Shown one piece after another: positions 1-5,938 of a stretch of DNA of 5,938 bases. The position numbers and the translations under genes are program-made. Source of the DNA: UBA11612 sp963976395 (GTDB lineage: Bacteria > Pseudomonadota > Alphaproteobacteria > Rhodospirillales > Rhodospirillaceae); contig CAXBLG010000122.1 of assembly GCA_963976395.1 (NCBI GenBank), positions 1 to 5,938 on the forward strand, read 5' to 3'. The notes under the pieces are model-generated. The model had not been told where the DNA came from. It did not search any database and worked only from the letters and a program-made list of their open reading frames with translations. How positions within the stretch are numbered: the first letter of the stretch is position 1; each line of letters begins with the position of its first letter.

Positions 1-746
1 TGATCGCCGATCGCTTCATGGACCAGCGCGGCCACAACCGATGAATCCACACCGCCGGACAGCCCGCAGATGACTTTGCCCTTACCGACCTGCGCGCGAA
101 TGGCGGCGATGGCCTGGGCGCGAAACGCGGCCATGGTCCAGTCGCCCTTGGCGCCGCAAATATCGTGGGTGAATCGTTTGAGAAGCGCCGCCCCTTGAGG
201 CGTGTGCACCACTTCGGGGTGAAACTGCACGCCGTAAAAGCGGCGGGTATCGTCGGCAATCGCCGCGAAAGGCGCGCCGTCGCTGGTGGCGACCGCTTTG
301 AAGCCTTGCGGAAGATCGATAACCCTATCGCCGTGGCTCATCCAAACCTGTTCGCGCGACCCCGCCGCCCAGAGATCGCCGAACAGAGTGCAGGAGTCTT
401 TCACATCTATAAAGGCGCGGCCGAATTCGCGGTGATCGGAGGTTTCAACCCGCCCGCCAAGCTGCGCGACCATGGTTTGCTGACCATAACAAATGCCGAG
501 CACCGGTAGGCCCAACTCGAACACGCCGTCGGGCGCCTTGGGGGTGCCGATGTCCATCACCGAGGCGGGACCGCCGGACAGAATAATGCCGCGCGGATCG
601 TAGGCCTTGATGGAGGCGATGGTGACTTTATTGAACGGTTGAATTTCGCAGTACACGCCCGCTTCCCGCACCCGGCGCGCGATGAGCTGCGTAACCTGGG
701 AGCCGAAATCGATAACGAGAATGCGGTCGGAACTGTTTATGGTCAT
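1..746 (-). CDS. guaA: GMP synthase (glutamine-hydrolysing), N-terminal 248 residues, cut by window edge
   Basis: Converts XMP to GMP using ATP and the amide nitrogen of glutamine, the last step of de novo GMP synthesis in the cytoplasm. I translated it from the ATG at 746; the frame is open to base 1 and has no stop, so the gene continues beyond the window. Residues 8 to about 195 are a class I glutamine amidotransferase: the nucleophile Cys86 lies in GICYGQQ, and His176 and Glu178 lie in QFHPE, so the triad is complete. The ATP pyrophosphatase domain then begins, with the PP-loop SGGVDSS at residues 230-236. The rest of that domain and the dimerisation domain are missing only because of the window edge. 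The start is supported by AAGGA at 757-753, six bases before the ATG, and by the usual short lead into DRILVIDFGSQ. It lies 22 bases after the RsmB-like gene and is probably co-transcribed with it and guaB. Identification is very secure. Confidence 0.97.
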   Translation of the reverse strand, partial: MTINSSDRILVIDFGSQVTQLIARRVREAGVYCEIQPFNKVTIASIKAYDPRGIILSGGPASVMDIGTPKAPDGVFELGLPVLGICYGQQTMVAQLGGRVETSDHREFGRAFIDVKDSCTLFGDLWAAGSREQVWMSHGDRVIDLPQGFKAVATSDGAPFAAIADDTRRFYGVQFHPEVVHTPQGAALLKRFTHDICGAKGDWTMAAFRAQAIAAIRAQVGKGKVICGLSGGVDSSVVAALVHEAIGD

Positions 747-752
747 GGCCTA

Positions 753-757
753 TCCTT
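753..757 (-). promoter_or_regulatory. Ribosome-binding site of guaA
   Basis: Reads AAGGA on the minus strand, six bases before the ATG at 746. It fixes the start of the truncated guaA gene. It lies in the short gap after the RsmB-like stop codon. Confidence 0.75.
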
Positions 758-768
758 GGCGGTGTCCT

Positions 769-2070
769 TTAAGGAACTCTATCGAGAATGGCCACGAAAA
801 ATCCATCGGTGCCATGACGGGCGGGGGTGAGGGTTAGAAAGGGACTGTCCGGCGCACTGGGGGACGGCGAGTCTGCGCCGAGAAGTTGCGGCCACAGATC
901 GCTCACCGGATGCGCGGCGAAGTTATCGTTGCGGGCCAGAAAGGCCTCGGCCCGTTCGGTGTTTTCTTCCGGTAATATCGAGCAGGTGGCATAGATCAGC
1001 CGCCCGCCGGGTTTAACAAGCGCGGCGGCCTGATCGAGGAGGCCGTCCTGGGTGGCGGCAAGGTTTTCCAGATTTTCAGGCGACAGATGCCAGCGGGCAT
1101 CCGGGTTGCGCCGCCATGCGCCGGTGCCGGAACACGGTGCATCCACCAAGACCCGGTCGAAGGTTCCGGCCTGACGCTTCAGCCATTTGTCGCGTTCTTC
1201 GATAATACGCAAGGTGGCGTTATGGACACCGGCGCGGCGCAGGCGAAGCTTGCTGCGCTCGAGCCGGCCAACGGACACATCGCAAGCCACGAGACGACCC
1301 TTGTTGGCCATGGACCCGGCAATCGCAAGGGTTTTGCCGCCCGCCCCGGCGCACAGATCAATGACCGCCTGACCCGGCTGCGCGCCGACAAGCTGCGCGC
1401 AGATTTGCGAGGCCTCGTCCTGCACTTCAAACAAGCCGCTTTGAAAACCGGCGTGTGCGCCAAGAGCAATACGCGCGGGCAGGCGAATACCAATGGGCGA
1501 CAAGGGCGTGGGCGACGCATCCAGATTTTCGCGCTTCAGCGAGGTCAGCACCTCGTCGCGGGTCGCTTTCAGTGTGTTGACGCGCAGATCGAGCGCCGCT
1601 TCATCGCCGAGCGCGGTAATTTCCTTATCGGCTTCGTCGCCGAAGGCTGCGTCTATTTTTTCCAACAGCCATTCGGGGCATTCGAATTTAACGGGGCGCG
1701 GCGCATCGTCGGTGTTCTTTGTTCTGGCGCGCTCGGCCATACGCCTTTCGTTGACCGAAAGCGGCAGCGGTCCGTTCTTGGCGCCGGAAAACAAACCGGC
1801 CACAGCGTCGATGGATTTACTTTCGCCGCGCACAAGATTGGCGAGCACAAGAAGGCGGCCAGAGGGCGTATCGGTACCCAGCGCCCAGGTGAGACGCGCG
1901 CGATAACGCAAGACGCGCCAGATTTGATCGGACACCGCGCGACGGTCCTTCGCGCCTATAAAACGGCGCGCGCGAAAATAGGCCGACATCACACCATCGG
2001 CGGGACGGTCGGTGGCCAGCACTTCATCAAGGAGTTCAATAGAAGTCTGTATGCGGGCTGTGGGGATCAC
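769..2070 (-). CDS. rsmB: RsmB/NOP-family SAM-dependent RNA (cytosine-5) methyltransferase, GTG start
   Basis: Probable rRNA cytosine-5 methyltransferase; in E. coli RsmB modifies C967 of 16S rRNA. The protein has 433 residues, close to the family length. Residues 1 to about 95 resemble the N-terminal region of alphaproteobacterial Fmu/RsmB-like proteins. The Rossmann-type catalytic domain fills the C-terminal half. Its SAM-binding motif DLCAGAGGKT is at 238-247. The two family cysteines are both present: Cys313 in DAPCSGTG (motif IV) and Cys363 in YATCS (motif VI, the expected nucleophile). The start is a GTG at 2070-2068; the opening residues IPTARIQTSIELLDEVL fit the family, and GGAG at 2083-2080 sits nine bases upstream. 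It lies 30 bases after guaB and 22 bases before guaA, which suggests one operon. Family membership is secure. The exact target base is inferred, since relatives such as RsmF and NOP2-like proteins share these motifs. Confidence 0.9.
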   Translation of the reverse strand: MIPTARIQTSIELLDEVLATDRPADGVMSAYFRARRFIGAKDRRAVSDQIWRVLRYRARLTWALGTDTPSGRLLVLANLVRGESKSIDAVAGLFSGAKNGPLPLSVNERRMAERARTKNTDDAPRPVKFECPEWLLEKIDAAFGDEADKEITALGDEAALDLRVNTLKATRDEVLTSLKRENLDASPTPLSPIGIRLPARIALGAHAGFQSGLFEVQDEASQICAQLVGAQPGQAVIDLCAGAGGKTLAIAGSMANKGRLVACDVSVGRLERSKLRLRRAGVHNATLRIIEERDKWLKRQAGTFDRVLVDAPCSGTGAWRRNPDARWHLSPENLENLAATQDGLLDQAAALVKPGGRLIYATCSILPEENTERAEAFLARNDNFAAHPVSDLWPQLLGADSPSPSAPDSPFLTLTPARHGTDGFFVAILDRVP

Positions 2071-2079
2071 GGCGCAACA

Positions 2080-2083
2080 CTCC
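2080..2083 (-). promoter_or_regulatory. Ribosome-binding site deciding the GTG start of the RsmB-like gene
   Basis: Reads GGAG on the minus strand, nine bases before the GTG at 2070. Together with the family-like N-terminus it supports the GTG rather than the next ATG, which lies at residue 28 and would delete conserved N-terminal sequence. Confidence 0.65.
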
Positions 2084-2100
2084 GCCCGAGAAGAAATATA

Positions 2101-3567
2101 TCAGGAGTTGTTGAGGCGATAGTTGGGCGCTTCGCGGGTGACTGTGACATCGTGAACATGACTTTCGCGCATGCCGGCACCGGTGATGCGCCGGAACTTG
2201 GCGTTTTTCTGCAACTCGGCAACGGTGGCGTTGCCGGTGTATCCCATGGCCGCCTTGAGGCCGCCGATCAGCTGGTGAATAACCGCGCCCGCTGGTCCCT
2301 TATAAGGAACGCGGCCTTCGATGCCTTCGGGCACCAGCTTCATATTGTCGCTGACTTCTTCCTGGAAGTAGCGATCTGCCGAGCCGCGCGCCATCGCACC
2401 GAGCGAGCCCATGCCGCGGTAATCTTTAAAGGTACGACCCTGATATAAGATCACTTCGCCGGGGCTTTCTTCCGTGCCCGCAAGCAACCCGCCGATCATC
2501 ACGCAATCTGCGCCTGCGGCGATGGCCTTGGCGATGTCGCCCGAGGACTTGATGCCCCCGTCGGCGATCACCGGCACGCCGGACTTGCGTGCTATTTCAG
2601 CGACTTCCATCACGGCGGTGAGCTGCGGCACTCCGACACCGGCAACAATGCGCGTGGTGCAGATTGAGCCCGGACCGATACCGACTTTAAGGGCATCGGC
2701 CCCGGCATCGATCAGCGCCTTCGCTGCATCGGGTGTTGCGATATTGCCGGCAACCACTTGGGTGTAATTCGACGCGCGTTTGATTCGCGCCACGGCGTCG
2801 ATGACCCCGGATGAATGGCCGTGGGCCGTATCAACCACGAGCACGTCAACGCCGGCGTCCAAAAGCGCTTCGGCGCGCGCATAGCCGTCGTCGCCGACAC
2901 CGGTCGCCGCTGCGACACGCAAGCGACCCTGCTCGTCCTTACAGGCGAGCGGATGGGCCCGCGCTTTTTCGATGTCCTTGACGGTGACAAGACCGACACA
3001 GCGATAGTCGTTGTCCACAACGAGCAATTTTTCGATGCGGTACTGATGCAGCAATTTGACGGCTTCTTCGCGGCCGATGTTTTCCGGCGCGGTCACCAGC
3101 TTGTTCTTGGTCATCAGTTCACTGACCGGCTGCTGCATATTGGTCGCAAAGCGCATATCGCGGTTGGTCAGAATGCCGACCAATTTACCTGAGCCTTGTT
3201 CGACAACCGGAATGCCGGAAATTTTGTGCTGTTCGCGCAGCTTGAGTGCATCGCCCAGGGTTTGGTTTGGAAAAATGGTGACGGGGTTCACCACCATGCC
3301 GGACTCGAATTTTTTAACCCGGCGCACTTCCTGGGCTTGCTCAGACGCGCCGAAATTCTTGTGAATAACGCCAATGCCGCCAGCCTGCGCGAGCGCAATC
3401 GCCAGGCCGCTTTCGGTGACTGTATCCATGGCCGCCGAGATGAGCGGGATGTTCAGGGAGATGGTTTTGGTCAGGCGTGAAGACGTGTTGGTCTGGGCAG
3501 GGAGAACCGAGGAGGCCGCAGGGACGAGCAAGACGTCGTCGAACGTCAGGGCTTCAAGAATCTCCAT
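2101..3567 (-). CDS. guaB: Inosine-5'-monophosphate dehydrogenase
   Basis: Oxidises IMP to XMP with NAD+, the committed step of guanine nucleotide synthesis. It supplies the substrate of GuaA, encoded two genes downstream. From the ATG at 3567 the protein has 488 residues, normal for bacterial IMPDH. The (beta/alpha)8 barrel starts at LTFDDVLLVP (7-16). It is interrupted by a pair of CBS domains at about 94-200, the regulatory module that binds adenine and guanine nucleotides in this family. The catalytic loop GIGPGSICTTR (297-306) contains nucleophile Cys303. IMP-phosphate-binding segments are DGGIKSSGD (336-344) and MIGGLLAGTEESPGE. The flap includes Arg399-Tyr400, the residues that activate water, followed by EGIEGRVPYKG. 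An in-frame TTG at 3612 would add 15 residues (VSGARNEGAQCGRR after Met) that do not resemble the family, so I chose the ATG, although its nearest ribosome-binding site (GGAA, 5 bases upstream) is weak. Confidence 0.97.
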   Translation of the reverse strand: MEILEALTFDDVLLVPAASSVLPAQTNTSSRLTKTISLNIPLISAAMDTVTESGLAIALAQAGGIGVIHKNFGASEQAQEVRRVKKFESGMVVNPVTIFPNQTLGDALKLREQHKISGIPVVEQGSGKLVGILTNRDMRFATNMQQPVSELMTKNKLVTAPENIGREEAVKLLHQYRIEKLLVVDNDYRCVGLVTVKDIEKARAHPLACKDEQGRLRVAAATGVGDDGYARAEALLDAGVDVLVVDTAHGHSSGVIDAVARIKRASNYTQVVAGNIATPDAAKALIDAGADALKVGIGPGSICTTRIVAGVGVPQLTAVMEVAEIARKSGVPVIADGGIKSSGDIAKAIAAGADCVMIGGLLAGTEESPGEVILYQGRTFKDYRGMGSLGAMARGSADRYFQEEVSDNMKLVPEGIEGRVPYKGPAGAVIHQLIGGLKAAMGYTGNATVAELQKNAKFRRITGAGMRESHVHDVTVTREAPNYRLNNS

Positions 3568-3581
3568 TCGTCTTCCGCACT

Positions 3582-3644
3582 GCGCTCCTTCGTTGCGAGC
3601 GCCGCTTACCAAAAAATCCTGCCGCTTGAAACGCGGGGGCGCTC
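3582..3644 (-). promoter_or_regulatory. guaB leader with competing inverted repeats
   Basis: In minus-strand order there are three complementary segments: GAGCGCC (3644-3638), GGCGCTC (3603-3597) and GAGCGC (3587-3582). The first and second pair perfectly over 7 bases, and the second and third over 6 bases with a 9-base loop; they cannot form together. A small CCGC/GCGG hairpin (3636-3633 with 3625-3622) lies inside the first. The third segment overlaps AAGGAG (3590-3585), a strong Shine-Dalgarno-like motif, so one fold would hide it and the other expose it. A regulatory role is inferred only. No known riboswitch class was recognised. Confidence 0.35.
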
Positions 3645-3667
3645 TATAACTCTATGAAAGGTGCGGG

Positions 3668-3696
3668 GTTATTGCATGATTTATATGGCGATACAA
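3668..3696 (-). promoter_or_regulatory. Candidate sigma-70-type promoter for guaB
   Basis: On the minus strand, TTGTAT (3696-3691) and AATAAC (3673-3668) are separated by 17 bases. They match the TTGACA/TATAAT consensus at 4 of 6 positions each. Transcription would start near 3661 and give a leader of about 94 bases carrying the inverted repeats at 3582-3644. An alternative -10 is TATAGA (3648-3643), followed by a GC-rich stretch, but its -35 is poor. Both are visual matches only; the existence of a promoter here is supported mainly by the 159-base gap before guaB. Confidence 0.3.
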
Positions 3697-3726
3697 GGCT
3701 GGCGCGGACCGCACTAAGTCCATGTT

Positions 3727-4458
3727 TCAACCTTTAAAACCAGTGGCCACCAAATAGACCTCGGCGGAGTCCGGACGGCTGGCGGGCGGCTTGGCGTGAC
3801 GCACCGTGGTGCAGCGCAGCTTGATCTGTTTCAGCAGTTCGCCCTCGGCGCCGCCCTGGAACACCTTGCAAATAAACACCCCTCCCGGGGCCAACACATC
3901 GACCGCAAACTCCCAGGCTGCTTCCGCGAGACCCATGATTCGCAAGTGATCGGTTGGACCGTGACCGGTGGCAGGCGCGGCCATATCGCTGAGGACCACA
4001 TCGGCCGGACCGCCTAGGGCTTGCTTCAGTTTATCGGGGGCCGTGGGATCTAGAAAGTCGAGGGTCGAACAGGTTGCACCGGCAACCTCTTCCCAACTGT
4101 TAATGTCGATGGCGACCACCGAACCGCCGCCCAGCGCCTCCGATTTGACGCGCGCCACAGCGACCTGGGTCCACCCACCGGGAGCCGCGCCCAAATCGAC
4201 GATCTTCTTGCCGGGCTTCAGAACCTGATATTTATCATCCAGTTCCATCAGCTTATAGGCCGCGCGCGAACGATACCCCTCGGCCTTGGCGCGGGCGACA
4301 TAGGGGTCGTTCAACTGACGCTGGAGCCAGCGAGTTTGGCCGACCGTACGGCCACGGGCACTTTTTACCCGCACGGACAAACCGCGTCCGGATGTTGCTT
4401 TTGTGGGTGTTGAATTGGCCGGGCCTTTGCGACCGCCGCCGTGTCTTCGCTGTGTCAT
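3727..4458 (-). CDS. rlmE: 23S rRNA (uridine-2'-O-)methyltransferase RlmE (FtsJ/RrmJ)
   Basis: Methylates the 2'-OH of U2552 (E. coli numbering) in the A-loop of 23S rRNA late in 50S assembly, using SAM. The protein has 243 residues. The SAM-binding motif IVDLGAAPGGWTQ is at 86-98. The catalytic tetrad of the family is complete: Lys69 in RAAYKL, Asp158 in LSDMAAPATG, Lys198 in CKVFQGG and Glu233 in SAEVYLVA. The first 40 or so residues are an Arg/Lys/Gly/Ser-rich tail that makes it longer than E. coli RlmE (about 209 residues); such basic extensions are common in alphaproteobacteria and may help RNA binding (inference). The start ATG lies 13 bases after the stop of the upstream phosphatase gene, with no recognisable Shine-Dalgarno sequence in the gap, so translation may be coupled to the upstream gene. 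Identification is secure. Confidence 0.95.
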   Translation of the reverse strand: MTQRRHGGGRKGPANSTPTKATSGRGLSVRVKSARGRTVGQTRWLQRQLNDPYVARAKAEGYRSRAAYKLMELDDKYQVLKPGKKIVDLGAAPGGWTQVAVARVKSEALGGGSVVAIDINSWEEVAGATCSTLDFLDPTAPDKLKQALGGPADVVLSDMAAPATGHGPTDHLRIMGLAEAAWEFAVDVLAPGGVFICKVFQGGAEGELLKQIKLRCTTVRHAKPPASRPDSAEVYLVATGFKG

Positions 4459-4471
4459 GAGCGCAAACTAA

Positions 4472-5602
4472 TCAAATGTGCGCCGTAGGCATATGCATTT
4501 CGCCCGGCGCCACCCTGAGCATGGCGGGATGGATAAGATCCATCAGCAGGCCCTCGCGCAAACCGCGGTCGGCGACTCGGAGTTTGCCGACCGGCCACAG
4601 ATGGCAAATCGCTTCGAGTATGGCGCAGCCCGCCAGCATGAGGTCGGCGCGCTGCCAGCCGATACAGGGTTCGGCGGCCCGCTGCTGAAGGGTCATCCCG
4701 CATAGGGCCTGACTGGTGGCGTGGACGGTTTCAAAATCAAGCGTGATGCCGTCGACCATGGCGCGGTCGTAGCGCTCCAGCCCCATGTGCAAGCCGCCCA
4801 AGGTCGTGACCGTGCCAGATGTGCCGATCATCTGCGCCACGCCAGCGGTGATTTTTTCGCCGATGCCGTAGGTTTTTTCAAACGATTCCAGCAGGTGCTG
4901 AACTCGAGCGACCACGGTTTCGTATGTGCGGGTACACAGATCGCCGCCGCCGCAATCTTCCGCGACGGTCACAACGCCCATGGGCAGGGAAATACAACCG
5001 CGAACAGACATGCTGCGGTCGGGATCGACCTCCACAAACAACACTTCGGTGGACCCGCCGCCAATATCAAAGATCACGGCATAAGGCGTCGTAAAATCTA
5101 GCAAGGCGGCGCAGCCCTTTAAGGCAAGCGTCGCCTCTTCATGGGCCGTGATAATTTCCAACTGAAGGCCTGTTTCGGCGGTAACGCGCTCTAGGAACTC
5201 GGCACAATTAGAGGCGCGGCGACACGCCTCAGTCGCGACGTTGCGCGAAGCCGAGACCTGGCGGCGATCCATTTTTTCCGCACACCGCTTTAGAGCCTCG
5301 ATTGTGCGGTCCATCGCCTCCTTCGACAATTGGCCGCTCGCGCTTAGACCTTCACCCAATCGTGTAATGCGCGAGAATGAATCGATGACCCGAAATTCGC
5401 CGTTGTCGGCGCTGCTGTCGGGCCGGGCCACTAACATGCGGCAGTTGTTGGTGCCAAGATCAAGAGCGGCAAAAGCAGTATCCAAGCCATTACGCTCGGT
5501 CATACGCCCCGCATGCCCGGGGGATGTACCGTTGGCCTCGCCTGTCCCGGCAGCAAGACCCGCCGCCGGCTCGGAAATACTGACTCCACTCTTATCGGCC
5601 AT
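4472..5602 (-). CDS. Ppx/GppA-family phosphatase, short form without HD domain
   Basis: Member of the exopolyphosphatase / guanosine-pentaphosphate phosphohydrolase family (ASKHA actin-like fold), which removes terminal phosphate from polyphosphate or converts pppGpp to ppGpp. From the ATG at 5602 it has 376 residues. Visible motifs are ALDLGTNNCR (46-55, phosphate-1), the putative catalytic Glu in TAHEEA (152-157), VIFDIGGGSTE (176-186, phosphate-2), GTSGTVTTL (260-268) and VADRGLREG (343-351). It stops after the two actin-like domains; the C-terminal HD-like domain of the roughly 500-residue E. coli Ppx and GppA is absent, as in short actinobacterial and alphaproteobacterial members. Residues 1-40 are Gly/Ala/Ser-rich and do not belong to the fold. 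An ATG at 5503 (Met34) would start nearer the fold but has a poor ribosome-binding site; the 5602 start has AAAGG ten bases upstream. Whether polyphosphate or pppGpp is the substrate cannot be read from the sequence. rlmE follows after 13 bases. Confidence 0.9.
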   Translation of the reverse strand: MADKSGVSISEPAAGLAAGTGEANGTSPGHAGRMTERNGLDTAFAALDLGTNNCRMLVARPDSSADNGEFRVIDSFSRITRLGEGLSASGQLSKEAMDRTIEALKRCAEKMDRRQVSASRNVATEACRRASNCAEFLERVTAETGLQLEIITAHEEATLALKGCAALLDFTTPYAVIFDIGGGSTEVLFVEVDPDRSMSVRGCISLPMGVVTVAEDCGGGDLCTRTYETVVARVQHLLESFEKTYGIGEKITAGVAQMIGTSGTVTTLGGLHMGLERYDRAMVDGITLDFETVHATSQALCGMTLQQRAAEPCIGWQRADLMLAGCAILEAICHLWPVGKLRVADRGLREGLLMDLIHPAMLRVAPGEMHMPTAHI

Positions 5603-5810
5603 TAGCCGTTGACCTTTTTCCGCCGGGACCGGGAAAACGCGCCCCGCGCCGTAGCGTCCTATTTGAACCTATAACAACATGCTATCGGCTTAGTTCTGGC
5701 AGGAAAAGGGCTGGCACCGAGTGCGCGCTCAAAGAATCTCCCTAAAACCCCTTGAAACCGGAACCGGATTCCACAAGGATGCCGCCATTCCACGGGTATG
5801 ATTCGGCGCT

Positions 5811-5816
5811 TATTAT
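5811..5816 (+). promoter_or_regulatory. Candidate -10 element of the tRNA-Gln promoter
   Basis: TATTAT matches TATAAT at 5 of 6 positions and lies 48 bases before the mature tRNA 5' end, a plausible distance for a short processed leader. The matching -35 is weak, so this is tentative. Confidence 0.3.
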
Positions 5817-5832
5817 AGGGCCATGGCCAACT

Positions 5833-5847
5833 GTGGCGTAATGCCAC
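5833..5847 (+). repeat. Small hairpin in the tRNA-Gln leader
   Basis: GTGGC (5833-5837) and GCCAC (5843-5847) form a perfect 5-base-pair stem with loop GTAAT. It ends 17 bases before the tRNA. No T-run follows on either strand, so it is not a convincing terminator. It might influence processing of the tRNA precursor, or be chance. Confidence 0.35.
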
Positions 5848-5864
5848 GTTTCTGACAGGCCCGG

Positions 5865-5938
5865 TGGGGGATCGTTCAATGGTAGGACCGCGGACTCTGA
5901 CTCCGCTAATCTAGGTTCGAATCCTAGTCCCCCAGCCA
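5865..5938 (+). tRNA. tRNA-Gln (anticodon CTG)
   Basis: A complete 74-base cloverleaf with encoded CCA, and the only gene on the plus strand. The acceptor stem pairs TGGGGGA (5865-5871) with TCCCCCA. The D stem is GTTC/GGAC around a loop containing GGT. The anticodon stem is GCGGA/TCCGC with loop CTCTGAC, giving anticodon CTG at 5897-5899, which reads CAG codons. The four-base variable loop is TAAT. The T arm is CTAGG-TTCGAAT-CCTAG. The discriminator is G. The U1-A72 pair and G73 are typical of bacterial glutamine tRNAs and are known recognition elements for GlnRS in E. coli. All stems pair fully apart from one G-T in the D stem. The window ends exactly at the final A, so downstream context is not visible. 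It is divergent from the phosphatase gene. Confidence 0.97.

Larger units (their letters stand above)
5603..5864. other. Divergent intergenic region between the phosphatase gene and tRNA-Gln
   Basis: This 262-base gap must hold the promoters of both flanking units. On the plus strand TATTAT (5811-5816) is a good -10 candidate for the tRNA, but the sequence 17 bases before it (TTCCAC) is a weak -35. A second candidate starts with TTGAAA (5752-5757) but has a poor -10. No clear promoter for the phosphatase gene stands out on the minus strand. I see no coding region supported by family similarity. Confidence 0.5.

Noticed and set aside
1087..2448. A 453-codon open frame on the plus strand, longer than the RsmB-like gene it overlaps
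   Set aside because: It lies antisense to two securely identified genes and runs across their junction, has no recognisable domain, and is the kind of shadow frame expected opposite high-GC genes.
3568..3612. Longer guaB beginning at an in-frame TTG at 3612
   Set aside because: The 15 extra residues are unlike IMPDH N-termini and the TTG has only AGGA at a short 4-base spacing; the ATG at 3567 gives a normal-length enzyme.
3611..3636. Possible intrinsic terminator after rlmE: CCGC/GCGG hairpin followed by six T on the minus strand
   Set aside because: The stem is only 4 base pairs and the T-run begins 5 bases after it, so it is too weak to call; it may be part of the guaB leader instead.
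3568..3726. Known purine or guanine riboswitch before guaB
   Set aside because: I could not recognise the conserved three-way-junction core of purine aptamers or another known class; only the competing inverted repeats are visible.
5659..5847. A 62-codon minus-strand frame starting with GTG in the divergent intergenic region
   Set aside because: No family resemblance, no ribosome-binding site near the GTG, and it covers the expected tRNA promoter.
5865..5938. tRNA-Gln as an integration site for a mobile element
   Set aside because: The window ends at the tRNA's last base, so no integrase, direct repeat or element can be seen.

Overview
The window looks like ordinary chromosomal DNA of an alphaproteobacterium. 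The evidence is high G+C, the gene order guaB / RsmB-like methyltransferase / guaA, an rlmE gene preceded by a short Ppx/GppA phosphatase, and protein sequences of an alphaproteobacterial type. I cannot name the genus from the sequence alone. I see no mobile element, CRISPR array, prophage or defence gene.

Layout: all five protein genes lie on the minus strand, so transcription runs from high to low coordinates. First comes a short-form Ppx/GppA phosphatase (5602 to 4472). It is followed after 13 bases by the 23S rRNA 2'-O-methyltransferase gene rlmE (4458 to 3727). A 159-base gap carries a possible promoter and a structured leader. Then come guaB (IMP dehydrogenase, 3567 to 2101), an RsmB/NOP-family RNA cytosine methyltransferase with a GTG start (2070 to 769), and guaA (GMP synthase, from 746), which the window cuts inside its ATP pyrophosphatase domain. 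On the plus strand, a complete tRNA-Gln with anticodon CTG fills the last 74 bases. A 262-base divergent intergenic region separates it from the phosphatase gene.

Function: guaB and guaA encode the two successive steps from IMP to XMP to GMP. The phosphatase family includes enzymes that act on polyphosphate and pppGpp. The two methyltransferases modify rRNA. The region therefore groups guanine nucleotide supply, possible alarmone or polyphosphate turnover, and ribosome maturation. I infer two transcription units, ppx-rlmE and guaB-rsmB-guaA, but readthrough cannot be excluded because no convincing terminator is visible between them.

The most notable signal not explained by the genes is in the guaB leader. 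Three short GC-rich segments can form two mutually exclusive hairpins, and one of them would bury a strong Shine-Dalgarno-like AAGGAG. This could be a regulatory leader, but it is unproven. I found no clear undescribed multi-gene system here.
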